From NCBI RefSeq assembly GCF_009727055.1, contig NC_052354.1, positions 46,882,263-46,946,262 of the forward strand: 64,000 nucleotides of DNA, read 5' to 3'. Of the stretch, positions 49,270-61,536 are shown piece after piece. The notes under the pieces were generated by a model, which saw only the letters and a program-made list of their open reading frames with translations, did no database searches and had not been told where the DNA came from. The DNA is from Benincasa hispida (taxonomy: Eukaryota; Streptophyta; Magnoliopsida; Cucurbitales; Cucurbitaceae). How positions within the stretch are numbered: the stretch's first letter is position 1; each line of letters begins with the position of its first letter. Made by a program: the position numbers and the translations under genes.

Positions 49270-50110
49270 ATGATAGTATTGCCAAAAAATCTCATAAAAT
49301 CAGAATTTGTCGCTTGTAATATTAACGACAGTAATTATTTGTCATGGGTACTTGATGTTGAAATACACTTGGACGCTATGAATCTTGGAGAGACTATTAA
49401 AGAAGAAAATACGACATCCAGACAGGATAAAGTAAAAACTATGATTTTCCTTCGTTATCATCTCCATGAAGGAATGAAAATTGAGTATCTTATAATAAAA
49501 AATCCTCGTACATTGTCAAAAAATTTGAAAGAGAGGCATGGTCATAAAAAAACAGTTATTCTTCTTAAAGCTCGTCATGAGTGGATACACTTGAGACTAC
49601 GAGATTTTAAATCAGTAAGTGACTATAACTCTGTATTATTTAAAATCTGTTTGAAACTGTTGTTATGCGGAGAGAAAAATACTGATATATCATGTCTCAA
49701 ATATGCTCCTGCAGCAGCAATATCGAGAGAAATGTTTTAAACAATATTCTGAACTAATTTCATGTCTTCTTGTGGCCGAACAAAATAACAAGTCATTAAT
49801 GACATATCATGAATCTCGACCGATCGGAATGATACAATTCCCTGAAGTGAATACTCTGAATTTTAATAATAATCGTGGTCGAGGTCGTGGTCGTTATCAA
49901 GGTCGTGACTGTGGCAGATGAAGAAATAATTATTTTTTTCATGGTAGTGGTTCTAATCATTCAAATTTCCAAAGAACCACACAAAATGATGATTGCAAAA
50001 GAAAAGTTCTACAAGATAAGAGTTCAAAAAATGTTGAAAATAAATGCTTTCGATGCGAAATGACTGAATATTGGTCACGTACCTATCATACGTCAAAACA
50101 CTTAGTTGAT
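49270..50110 (+). pseudogene. Copia gag remnant
   Basis: The frame 49270-49740 has DSNYLSWVLDVEIHLDAMNL, IFLRYHLHEGMKIEYL and WIHLRLRDFKSVSDYNS, the copia gag (UBN2-type) pattern. A frameshift near 49705 leads to LLQQQYREKCFKQYSELISC and an Arg/Gly-rich stretch. The CCHC knuckle near 50045 is damaged: CFRCEMTEYWSRTYHT, where Gly-His and the last Cys are lost. Confidence 0.88.
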
Positions 50111-50419
50111 CTCTATCGAGCATTTTTTAAGGAAAAAGAGAAAAATATGGAAGCAAATTTTTCGTACTAGGATAATGATATATTTGACCCATCCCATATG
50201 ACAAATTTGGCAGATCTCTTTAAATCTTCTAAAGAGAAAATCGACAAAATTGATAGAACATTAAGTGTTTTCTTTGACTTTGAAAATATCTAGATTTAAT
50301 ATTTTTTTTTCATCTCCATGTTTTTTTCCTCTTAATTAACCTTTGTATATTCCAAATGTTGTTTTTCTTATTTTCTTTTAATGAAGAAATCTGCATCATT
50401 TTCATATGTTGCGTGACTA

Positions 50420-52165
50420 AAAAATGAATAAAGAAGATCTATATTTAGCAGACAGTGCAACTGCACATATAATACTTAAAAGTAGAAAATATTTTTCCAA
50501 GCTGACAATGCTAGAAGCAAAAGTCAATACAATATCAGGTTTTGCGAACCTAATTGAAGGATTTAGAAAAGCAAATATTATTTTGCCTCGATGAACAAAA
50601 TTTACAATTGACAATGCATTGTTCTCTAGTCAAGCAAAGAAAAATCTACTTAATTTTAAAGATATATGTTGCAATGGTTATCATATTGAGACTGATAGAA
50701 AGAATAATGTAGAGTAGCTTTATACCATATCTACTATCTCATATGAAAAATGTATACTGAAAGAGTTATCTGCTTTATCATTTGGATTATATTATACTCA
50801 TATACGAGTAATTGAAACATATCCAACAATGAACCTGAAGTTCATGAATCCATCTATATTTGTTATTTGGCATGATAGATTGGGTCATCTAGGGTCTATA
50901 ATGATGAGAAGAATTATTGAGAATTCAAATGAACATCCATTGAAGAGCCAGAAGAATTATTATGTGATGTTTGCTCTAAGGCAAATTAATCATTAGACCA
51001 TCATCAATCAAAGTGGAGACTAAATCTCCTAGAGCATCGTGATATATGTAGACTTATTAACCCACCACGTGGACTATTTAGATATTTTATGGTATTAATA
51101 CACGCATCCAGTAAATGGTCACACTTGTACTTATTATTAAGTCGAAATCTTGCATATGCAAGATTACTTGCTCAAATAATTAAGTTAAGAGCACAATTTT
51201 CTAATTATACAACTAGGACAATTCGTTTTGATAATTTTGGTAAATTTACATCTTAAACTTTTGATAATTATTGTATGTCAATTAGGATAAGTGTTGAACA
51301 TCTTATAGCTCATGTTCATACACAAAATGGTTTAGCAGAATCATTCATAAAACGTTTTCAGTTAATTGCTAGACCATTGTTTATAAGAGCTAAGTTTTCT
51401 ACATCTATATAGGGACATGCTACTTTGATGCAATGTTACTTGTACACATTAGGCCAGTAACTTATCATAAGTACTTACCATTACAATTAGCTTATGGCCA
51501 TGAGCCAAATATTTTCCATCTGAGAATTTTTAGATGTGCAGTATATGTTCCAATTGCTCTACCATAACGTACTAAAAGGAGTCTAAGGTCAGAAATATAT
51601 GTTGAATATGGTTTCCCATCAATTATTAAATATCTTGAACCTCTGACGGGTGATGTATTCACTGCACGATTTGCTGATTATCATTTTAATGAGACACATT
51701 TTCCAACATTAGGGGGAGGAATTAAGAAGTTGGAAAAAGAAATTATATGGTATGCACCGTTATTGTTTTATTTAAACTTAAAGTTCATAAGATAATTCAT
51801 TTGTAAAATATAGCAATCAGTTACCAGATGCATTTATAGATGCAAAGAAAGTAATTAAGTCATACATACCAGCTGCAAATGTTCCATCGAAAATTGATAT
51901 TCCAACACAGCAAGTTGTCACTAATGAGTATGGAACACGTCAGAAGCATGGTAGAATAGTGGGTTCCAAAGATAAAAATCCTCGAAAACGAAAAATAATT
52001 AATAGTCAAGAAGATTTGGTTGAGGATGTAAATACCCATGAAGAAATTCATGACATGATTAACGAGGAAGGTGGAATACATAAAGATAATAATGAGATTT
52101 CAATAAACTATGTCGTGATAGGAAAAAGATGAAACCGAACTCATGTAGTTATTGATAACATTTTT
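50420..52165 (+). pseudogene. Copia protease and integrase remnant
   Basis: Protease reads LADSATAHIILKSRKYF near 50435, in place of DSG/DSAT-type copia active sites. The GAG-pre-integrase motif WHDRLGHLG is at about 50870, and the integrase end has HTQNGLAESFIKR near 51325. A linker toward RT includes PANVPSKIDIPTQQ-like words and ends NRTHVVIDNIFAYN at about 52165. Many stops and frameshifts occur. Confidence 0.82.
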
Positions 52166-52297
52166 GCGTATAATTTCAGAATGAGAATACTGAAATTTCA
52201 TAATAATGGTCAAAAGATCCATTACTGTGTCCACTTATAATATGAGATCATTCACAACTGACTGCGGACAAAGCGAGACGGTTTTATTGTTGAATCG

Positions 52298-52396
52298 GCT
52301 GTTTAGTAAGATAGAACAATCTACATTGAAAGAACCCCTGTCTCTTATACACATCGCTGTTTAGTAAGATAGAACAATCTACATTGAAAGAACCCC
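52298..52396. other. Tn5/Nextera mosaic-end sequence between two 41-bp repeats
   Basis: CTGTCTCTTATACACATC at 52338-52355 equals 18 of the 19 bases of the Tn5 mosaic end used in tagmentation libraries. The 41 bases at 52298-52338 are repeated exactly at 52356-52396. A chance 18-base match in 64 kb is of the order of one in a million. It is best read as adaptor sequence left in the assembly. Confidence 0.9.
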
Positions 52397-53675
52397 ATTT
52401 AGGTTTACTTGATCATTCTGCCCTAAAACTAAGTTCCTATCGTTTTCCCCGGTAAAATGCGAGACTCTTTCGATCCTTCACTCTTGCGGCTTGAGAAATT
52501 GAAGAAGAAATTCAAACTCTCCTTCTCAAGCCAAACCTAGGTCGGGACGAGACTTTCTTTGAGCTACTGGGGAGCTACTTTCTACCTAGATCTTCTCATT
52601 GCCTTCAAAGGAATGCTGAATCCGCCACATGTGGCTTTCAAATTCTATTCCAAATTAGTGGATGTTGCCAAAGGGAGTGGCGATGCCATACGTAAAAAGG
52701 AAGAGACTCATAGAATGGTGAATTCAATCTTTGATTGAATCTATTATTAGTGCTAGCAACCGTAAAACCAATGAAAGGTGCCAGTTTTGGCAGGGAATTC
52801 CTTGTGAAAGAAGAAATGAGAATCAGTACGATAAGTTGCAGGGAATGACTAATTGAACAACCTATCTGTCAAATTCAAGGGTTCAGGAGAAGAGAAAGAG
52901 TCTGAGTTCCGGATCGAATGAGATCAGTCTCGTTGCTCCTTACACTAGTTCGACCTATAGAAAAGATCATCAGAGAAGAGACAACTCATTTATGATTCCA
53001 ACCGAGAAGACTAGTAAAAGGAAGGATCAAGAATGTCATATATTTCAGGAGCAAGATCAGTTCCCGATAAACAAGTCAGAATTGCCTCAACATTCTAATG
53101 ACGTCGTATCACTGGTTTCTGTGATGTTAAAAACGAATTCATATTCAAATACAAAATGCACACCTTTTCGGGCCTATTGATAAAACTTACTAATTAGAAT
53201 TAAACTAATTTATTCATATAAATGACAAAAAGGATCTTTTCGATGTTTCAAACAACTTCATGCCCGACCATACCAACATGGGAAACCTAGCTTCCCTCTC
53301 TTTGAAGTGCATTAATCAGATCAACCANCCACCTACGCTCCGCCATCCATTCAAACTTTAGGAACCTAGGTAATAGTATCCCGATCAAAGAGCTGACGAA
53401 GGGGATGAGCCAAACAGGGAGTCTACTGGACGGGGTTCAACTAGCGAAGACTCTTGGAACAGTTGGAGTAAGAAGTCCCCAAAATAAACTAACGATCAAG
53501 CTTTTTGATTTGTTTACTCAACTCGTAAAGGCAAACAAAAAAGGGATCTGCCGCCTCGAATCAAAACTCTTTCTCCTTAGCACAAGCACTAAGTAAGCAA
53601 GCTACCTTTCTTTTCTACGCTACGATCTTTCTTCTCTTATGAAATTCACAGTTTGTTTGATCGAGGGCGCTTCTC

Positions 53676-53930
53676 CAAAATGGAGATCTGATTTAAACGA
53701 CCAGGTACAACATCACATTTGACACCTAAGGAAGGTATAGCCCAACTATGAGGTACATCAACAGGTGTTATAATAATACGTAGATGAGTTTTGGCTGGTA
53801 GAACCACTCTATTGTCCACTTCTAATAAACGTGATTGACCCAATTCTAGATCATCTTCTGGAATCCTATAACTGTCAAAAGTGAGTGACTGTTCATCGGA
53901 ATTGTTATAGTCAGAATACTCACAAGTCCG
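53676..53930 (-). pseudogene. cox2: Mitochondrial cox2 fragment in the NUMT
   Basis: Minus-strand translation reads [58 protein letters not shown] and [11 protein letters not shown]. This is the core of plant mitochondrial cytochrome c oxidase subunit II, just after the second transmembrane helix. The copper-site Cys residues that follow are missing, because the match breaks at ISIL. Upstream it breaks just before YRT, next to the position of the known plant cox2 intron. No group II domain V is visible within the next ~80 bases. Several substitutions against typical cox2 suggest nuclear decay. Confidence 0.88.
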
Positions 53931-55612
53931 ATACGACACATCTGAGATCGCCAAATGTTCGGGAGTTCTTCTATTCAATCCTTTTCCTTCTTCTTATTGT
54001 TGTATATCTCAAAAGGGGTGTCAACCAGATGAGATCCGTCAGTTTATCATAATGTAACAAAACGTATTGAAAGATGGTCGCCTTTGGAAGCGTTCGCCAG
54101 TAACCAAAGCGTATCGTTCCCACAACCACTTTGGTACTTTGCTTATCGCTTTTTTAGCTTATGAGTAAAGGTCAAGTCTCTCTTTCAGCTAGAATGTAAG
54201 GAAATTGAAAGAAGCGCGGAAAAGGGTCAAACGCGGTTGCTAGCATCGAAGAGAGCCGACAAGGAATTCCATTAATAACTGGCCGTTTTGATTCTTTGAA
54301 ACAACTCGATGAATTTGGTAGGGAAATGATTGGCATATTCGTTCTACAACAAAACTTCCCTAGCGGAGACAGTAGAACCCAGAAGAATGCTCAGAGACTT
54401 CTAAAGTCTTATGTGAAGGGTCATTAAAAGAAACCACCGCACTCCCTGCACAGGGTTGTTCCAGACCCCAAGCAGAGTCCAAGTAATCAGTACCATCACT
54501 ACCTCCACACAGATAACCACCTAAAAGAAGGGGTTCACCTACAGACATTCAAATGCCAGGTCTGTAATCCAAACCGAGAGTCCGTACAAAGTATAAGCAC
54601 TCCCACATTAGATGGAAAAGTACTTTATTTTCATCAATCCGCTCCATATAGACCCTACTTGAGGATGCACCGTTGGTGTGGAATAAAAAGCCTTTGTCAC
54701 CTAGTCTACTGAGGGGTGTATAGATGCTACTTGTTATATAGAAATCCTCTAAAGGAGTAGCGAAGCTAGTGAGTTGCCTTTCACTAGTGTTTTTTTTAAA
54801 AGGTAGCTTATCCGAGTTAGCTCTTGAGCTGGCTCTACCGTGCCGTAAGCAACGTATATTCTGGTTAATGTTACTTTCTTTATTCCTCATCCTAGGGAAA
54901 TCCATACTTTCAGGATTCTTAGTCCGAGGATCCTCGACATGTTGATCCCTATCAACTCATGATATTCTTTCAGTATGTTCTTGGTCAGAGTGATATATAT
55001 CCTCCAGGCAACGAAGCATATTAGGGCTATCGAGTTGGGTTTCTTTCCGCATTGTTGCTTTGTTGGGATGTTGGACAGCGGTCGGGTCCACTTCGAGAAT
55101 GGCTTGGGGTACCAGTGCCCAAAAAGAAAAGGCACCTACTACAAGGGACATGGTGAGCATAAGACCGAGGGAGCTCTTATAAGGCGAGTGAATAAGGTCC
55201 GAAACCCAATATGAAAACATATCCGCTTGCTTTAGGGTCCTTCACATAATCTCTTACCGTGCCTCTTCCTCAATGAGTCAGGAGCGAGCCATGCCACATT
55301 GCATGGGAGGAACTGTCGAGCAGCTAAACGTAAACAAGATCTATTTCTTAGGTCGGTGTCAACCCACGACGTATATAAAAAAGACCCACTAGTAAGTGAC
55401 AGAATGAAATACCTTATCTATATCTTCAACTTCATTTTATTTTCCTATAGGGAATCATAAAAGCAATGAAGTAAGTAAGTCTCCATTTACCCAGCGGGGC
55501 TAGCAACAGTTACCACATCAACGACTATACTACCTTAGTCTCTTCCTTACTCTAGAACCTGGCTTGTGTCCTACGTGAATAGGATACCTTGCTTACAGCA
55601 GGCTTGATATTA

Positions 55613-55879
55613 TATCTGAAAATGAGGATCCTGAACCAAAATCTGTTAAAGAATATCGACATAGAAAAGATTAACTTTAGTGAAAAAAAGCAATCGAGGT
55701 ATAATTAAACTCACTTTCAAAATGTTAGGTTTTTGGACCTATAGTTCGAAGTGTTAAACCTATGGGATACAAATGAGTATTTGTGAGGAAAAGAAATAAT
55801 GACGTCATAAGATATAAAGCAAGATTAGTCGCACAAGGTTTTTCAAAAATACTTGGTATTGATTATGAGGAGACATATT
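55613..55879 (+). pseudogene. Copia reverse transcriptase, N-terminal part
   Basis: The reading gives ENEDPEPKSVKEYRHR, then KPMGYKWVFVRKRN and [20 protein letters not shown], the conserved start of copia RT. It stops at EETY at the exact edge of the solo LTR (55880) and continues at 57705. One stop and a frameshift occur near 55670. Confidence 0.88.
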
Positions 55880-57699
55880 TGTTGGGATTGGTGTCCTAAT
55901 TCTCCTGGAGTCTCGTTGTTTTGTAAAGATACACATTGTTTAATGAATAAAATAAGTGTTATTTAATTTTGGTATTTACTCATATCCAATAAACAAAGCT
56001 CCTTGGTTATCTTATGTGAACTTAAGCATGTATATGTAATATACAAGTGGATCATGCCTTAAATGATAACCTAAATAGGTCTGTAGTATAAGGATTAAGG
56101 TGGGATACCTGATCCTGGTGACACTACGGATACGACCCGTTTTGTAGAGGTTTGCATAGTTTTGTAAACTAACTACAGATGGTAGATCCTGACATTCAAT
56201 TGTGGAGACTGCGAGCGGGGGTGTCCTTACAAGAGTTTTTGTATAAGATTGGACCCACAATGATGACTAGATTTTGTATATACGTCGTGCATAGAAGTCT
56301 GGACACGAGATGGTTTTTAAAATGGACACATAATTATATCTGTGGTAAGAAGAGTTAAGCTTTCTGTCGCGTATTTAATGGAGTTGCCTGGTATAGTTAC
56401 GGGCATGGTGGATCCTATGACTAAAGAGTTTAATCAGTTATTCACGTACCGTTGGAGCTTCGAGCTAACAGGTCCATAAGCGTCCGCTTGGTAGCTCCAA
56501 TGGATTCAGTTGAGGATCAATTCTTGCTGTGATTTGAAAATATTCAAATTGACAAGAGGATTTTTGATTATATATGATATAATCAGTTTGATGTATGAGG
56601 TACACCTAGTGGAGATTGAATGCTAAATGAGATTTAACATTAAGTACCATGGAATATAGAAAAGAACTATAGTTTATATGTTTCATGAGATTGGAACTTT
56701 TAAAAGTATAGGTTACAAATATAGTATGATAAGTTGGTTATCATTTTATATTTATAATAATATTAATTATTGGTAATTAATTCTTTTTCTTTAATAACCA
56801 AGTGAGTGGGTGGTTATTGAATTCATGGTAATCCGTGAGTTTAAAGGAAATTGTTTTTCCCTATTTTAGAATGATTTACAAGACGTTTGAAGTTTTGAAA
56901 AGTTTTTTTTGAGTTTTCTCTGCTCGCGCAAAAGAAAACTCATAGTAGTCGTCAAGTAAATACGGATTTTACTAAAACAACGGCTGGGCGAGCTAAACGA
57001 TTGTGCAGTGGTGAGCTAAACGATCGTGCACGTATTTACTAAACGATCACATAAGGTTTTGCTAGACGTCGCCTTGCCCAAAGTAAACGATCGTGTAGTG
57101 TCTATAGGTGACAGACCGAGCTAAACGATGAGCTAAACGATCGCATAGCTTTTGCTAGATGGTCGCTTAGCTTTATCTAAACGATTGGGCATCGACCTAT
57201 ATGATAGGTCTCCGCCATCTCCTACTTGTCCAGTCGTGTATACGATCGGTGTTTCCTCCTTTGTCTACCCCATACCAAGTCCGAACGGAGCCCACCCTCT
57301 GGATTCTCACACCGAGAATACCAAGGTCACCTTGTTGGTGGTGTCAGACTTAACTCAACACCGTCGAGGTTTTCTTGAGGCCGTTCGTGTTGCTGAGGAG
57401 TTCGTGGCCAAGGCGATCGTTTAGGACAAGTGCGAAGAGTTCGTGTTGTGTTGCGTTAGATCGAGCATTCAAGGTTGCTGTTGTTCGAGCGGTCGTGTGC
57501 AACGGAGCGTGGAGACACATCTTCAAATGTTCGTAGAGTTTGTCTCTTTGTTCATTTGAGTTTTTCATACTGTAATTTCTGTATGAATTGTATAACCATT
57601 TGTTTGAAGTCGACCGTAAATGTTATGTTCATTCATGATTGTGATTTGGAATAATCTTATTTTCGTTGCTCATGGAAATCTTAGATCCGATTTCCTTCA
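55880..57699. mobile_element. Solo LTR inside the copia RT, perfect ATATT target duplication
   Basis: It starts TGTTGGGATTGGTGTCC and ends TTTCCTTCA, 1820 bp, flanked by ATATT at 55875-55879 and 57700-57704. Removing it with one copy of ATATT gives an uninterrupted frame EETYFPMVDAIT where copia RT has EETYSPVVDAIT. Internally it has repeated CTAAACGATCG words at 56990-57180. No internal coding domain is seen, so it is a solo LTR. The superfamily was not determined; length and ends suit a large-LTR copia. Confidence 0.92.
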
Positions 57700-59048
57700 A
57701 TATTTTCCTATGGTGGATGCAATTACTCTAATCTATGTAATTGGTCTGACTGCATATGAATGTCTGGACATGCATCTTATTGATGTAGTCAAAGCATATT
57801 TCTATGGTTCTCTTGATAATGAAATTTATATGAGAATCTCAGAAAGATTTAAGGTACCTAAAACATATCAATCAAATTCCCGAAAATTGTATTCAATAAA
57901 GTTACAGAGATCATTATATGGATTAAAACAATCAGGACGAATATGGTACAATTGCCTGAGTGGATATTTTTTGAAAGAAATATATCAAAATAATCCAATA
58001 TGTCCATGCGTTTTTATAAAGAAATGACAGTCAAGATTTGCTATTATAATTGTATATGTTGATGATTTAAATATAATTAGAACTTCTGAAGAGTTTTCAA
58101 AGGCAATAGAATATCTTAAAAAAGAATTTGAGATGAAAGATCTCGGAAAAACAAAATTTTGCCTTAGCTTGCAAATTGAGCATTTAACAGATAAGATATT
58201 TGTTCATTAGTCAACTTATACAGGAAAATTTTTGAAAAGATCTTATGTGGACAAAACATATCCATTGAATATTTCAATGAAAGTTCGTCCACTAGATGTG
58301 AAGAAAGATATTTTTCGACCTCGAGATGATAATGAAGAACTTCTTGGTCCTGAAATACCATATCTTAGTATAATTGGTGCACTTATGTATCTTGTTAATA
58401 ATACAAGACAGATCATGCATTTTCAGTAAATTTATTAGCAAGATATAGTTTTTCTCCAACAAAAAGACATTGGAACAAAATTAAGTATATACTCCGTTAT
58501 CTCTGATGAACGATCAACATGGATTTATTTTATTCAAATAAATCAAATTTTAATCTAGTTGACTATGCATATTCTGGATAGTTATCTAATCCACACAAAG
58601 TTAGATCTCAAACAGGTTATCTATTAACATATGGAAGAACTACTATATCATGGTGATCGGTGAAATAGACTATAACAACCACTTCCTCAAATCATGCTGA
58701 AATTCCTACAATTCACGAGACTAGTTGAGAATTTGTATGAGTAAGATTAATGACTCGGCAAATTCTTGGAACATGTGGTTTGTCTTTTAGTAAAAATCTT
58801 CTAACGATATTATACGAAGACAACACAACATGCATATCCCAAATCACAGGATGATAGAAGATAGAACAAAATGTGTTTCACCAAAACTTTCCTATACTTA
58901 TGATCTTAAAGAAAACAGTGACATCACTGTACAACAAATTTGTTCGAAGGATAACCTGGCAGACTTATTTACAAAATCATTATTAATCGCAACCTTTGAA
59001 AAATTGGTGCACAACATTGAAATGCAGCGACTCATAGACCTCAAGTGA
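57700..59048 (+). pseudogene. Copia reverse transcriptase (C-terminal part) and RNase H
   Basis: RT continues with LDMHLIDVVKAYFYGSLDNE, SLYGLKQSGRIWYN and the catalytic box YVDDLN at 58055-58066. It goes on to FEMKDLGKT and PYLSIIGALMYL. RNase H remnants follow (LYEDNTTCI near 58810; ICSKDNLADLFTKSL near 58940), with several stops. It ends in RLIDLK shortly before the purine tract and 3' LTR. Confidence 0.9.
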
Positions 59049-59214
59049 TGTGATGTTTCTATGAGGGGGAGTAAATGTATTGTATTCTTTTTAAGAGTAT
59101 CAGACTATATGAAATATGTACTCTTTTTCCTTCACTATGATTTTTTTCCTAGTGGATTTTTTCCTAGTAAAGTTTTAACGAGGCATATTTCATGTATAAT
59201 GGGTATTTAAGGGG

Positions 59215-59569
59215 TAATATAAATATGTTAAATTATGTGTAATATAGATGCCCATTATTTGTGTTCATTAGTCACGTGTCACTTATCTATTACCTCATGT
59301 GTTGTCCATGTATCTCAAGATTACACACTATTCATGTAATCCACCTTCTACTTGCCAAAATATCTATAAATAATGACATTTTGTGGGTCTTAGAAGATAT
59401 ACATTGGATAAAGTCCATGAAAATTGGAAAAACGGAGAATTTAGAGAAATTTCTTATTTATATTTTGTTAATTTATATATTATATTTAATTTATTTTAAT
59501 ATTTATTTATTTTATTATATATTACTATTTTTTCCATATTCGTATTTTCGTTGTACTCCTCAAATTCAA
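59215..59569 (+). repeat. 3' LTR of the copia element
   Basis: It begins after AAGGGG with TAATATAAATATGTTAAATT and runs collinear with the 5' LTR to about TACTCCTCAAATTCAA. The final few bases have diverged, so its right edge is uncertain by about 20 bases. Confidence 0.7.
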
Positions 59570-61536
59570 ATGAGTGTTGCACATAGAAACAAACAAAACT
59601 GATCTAAACAAAATTAAAATTTCAATTTGCAACTTTACAGTGTGAATAGATATCGTCACCATCACGATTCAGTGATAGTGGTAATATTGCAACGTCTGTT
59701 GATATTGTATGTCTTACTTTTATTATTAATATACAATATAATCATATGATTTACATGTAATTAATATTACAGAATTACATAACTGCTTGCAATTTGTACG
59801 TTGCTTCGATTAAGTTTCATTTTGATTTTATCTCTCATCTCAAGTTGAACCCAACCGCAAAATATTTCTACTTTTTTATAACGAAGAAAGAGAAAAATAA
59901 TTTATAGTTTCATATGGATCTAAAAGTTGCATCGAATAATTTTCCAACTTGACTCTTTCATCACATGTTTATATTAAGTATATAATTCTATTATAAAGTT
60001 AATAGGCTACATTTTTCTAGAGGTACACGTCTCTTTTTCATTATCATTACTATGATGAGAACGATCAAAATGAATTTGACGCTTCAATCCAAGAAATCGA
60101 AAATTCAATCTCCTATCCTGCAGTTGTCTTGGGAGAACGAAATTAATGTTTTCTCATTTTTTTAATAATTATATTTCCAAACGGTTCTGAAATTATTACA
60201 TAGCGACACGTAGGAAAGGATTTCTATTGGATATGAATGGGCCATGGCGCTGATACTAAAGCCCATTTGGTTGAGAGGCTGGACAATGACCAGGCTTCTA
60301 TTCAAGAAAGTGGGCTTGGGCCCGAACGCATTATTTAGTCCTTGTCTATATGGGCTTGGGCTTAGGTTCGTACTCTTCCAAATAAAACAAATTATGGGAA
60401 GAGGCAACTCCTCGGATCCCAATACTCTTAAAAGTATTTGAACTATTTAAATTCGTAAATTTGTATCTAATATGACCATGATAAATTCTAAATGCTTAAA
60501 AAGACATTATTTATAAAAGTACATTTAAATTTTTATGGCTTATGAAAACTTAAAATAGCGAGTTTGTATACAAACTTTTTTTTGTTTTGTTGAAGAGTGT
60601 ATATCTTTTCATTTTATTATTTATTGTAGTTGTTTGTTTGTTTCTCTTTTTTCTTTTTTCAATTTCAGACCTTTTCGGTAAATATAGTAAACTTTTATAT
60701 TTTTTCTTCCAGATTAATAAATTTAATTGTTAATTCATGCATATTTTTTTAATCACTTTTGTAAAATATATTCTTTTTTTCTATCCTTAGAAATCACTCT
60801 ATGAGGACAAAATATAGAGAACATAGAAATAAATGTGACTAATGTAAACAAATAAGATCAAATAAAAAGTTATCTTATTTTGTCTATTTTTCTTACCAAT
60901 TTTATTTTACAATTTCACTTTAATTACATCACATGTATTTAAATTTTAGTCATCTCATCTAATTTATAATCTTTTTCTCTTTTTTTACTTTTATTCATGT
61001 CAAAATTTTAAAATTTAAACTCAATTACAAGTGTATCCATTCAAAAATCATATTTCTGCATTAACAATTATGTCTCAATTTTTTTTTAATACAATCTTGT
61101 TACTTATATTTTGATTTGAATGAAGAAGAAATATATATATTTAATTTTCACAATTTTAATTTTTTTTTTAAATGTAAAACCATTATCAAATCATGGTTAT
61201 ACAAATTAGATTGTTTCGGTTGTTTTCACTTTTCAATTGAACCATTGATTCAAATTTGTTTTTTTCTAAGTAAGAAATAAAATTCTTTAAAATTCATAAT
61301 TACATGATATAATTTTTAATAAATATATCGTACAGTAAACAATAAATAGATAGTTTTACATTTACAATAAATATATAGTTTTAGGTATTTTCTTTTTTAC
61401 ATTGATGATAAGTTATTTATTGAACTCAAAGAAAAATAAATTCTCAATCAAAATTTAAATTTTATCATAAAAATTATGTAAAAAAAAAAAAATTACAAAT
61501 ATTTTATGTCATAAACATTATAAACATTTTAAACCA
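59570..61536. other. Intergenic region; orphan site II promoter-like cluster at 60260-60362
   Basis: No gene is recognised. Five TGGGCY motifs occur in about 100 bases (60260-60265 on the minus strand; 60311-60316, 60317-60322, 60351-60356 and 60357-60362 on the plus strand). They lie in a local GC-rich island around 60230-60420. The remainder is AT-rich. The cluster looks like a plant housekeeping promoter, or a relic of one, without an identifiable gene on either side. Confidence 0.5.

Larger units (their letters stand above)
52240..55605. other. Mitochondrial DNA insertion (NUMT), or a misjoined mitochondrial contig
   Basis: Base composition shifts to roughly 43-45% GC inside the AT-rich copia element. 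The copia reading stops near 52190 and resumes at about 55613 (ENEDPEPKSVKEYRHR). The stretch contains a cox2 fragment (53676-53930, minus). The rest looks like plant mitochondrial intergenic DNA; I could not name another gene with confidence. It holds an N at 53328 and a Tn5 adaptor match at 52338, so part of it may be an assembly product. Boundaries are accurate to perhaps 40 bases. Confidence 0.7.
48736..59569 (+). mobile_element. Old Ty1/copia retrotransposon split by a NUMT and a solo LTR
   Basis: Similar ends of about 0.37 kb (48736-49121 and 59215-59569) flank gag, protease, integrase, RT and RNase H remnants in copia order on the plus strand. Integrase comes before RT, which defines copia. 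Purine tracts GAGGGGGAG (about 59063-59071) and AAGGGG (59209-59214) precede the 3' LTR. Mitochondrial DNA (52240-55605) and a solo LTR (55880-57699) account for about 5.2 kb of its length. LTRs and coding parts are much diverged, so it is old. I saw no clear target duplication. Confidence 0.87.

Noticed and set aside
53405..53596. Plus-strand 63-residue frame in the mitochondrial block
   Set aside because: No recognisable family and no supporting context.
54360..55220. Minus-strand frames in the mitochondrial block (MSVGEP..., MDFPRM..., MFSYWV...)
   Set aside because: I could not match them to a known mitochondrial gene with confidence. They have the look of random frames in mitochondrial intergenic DNA.
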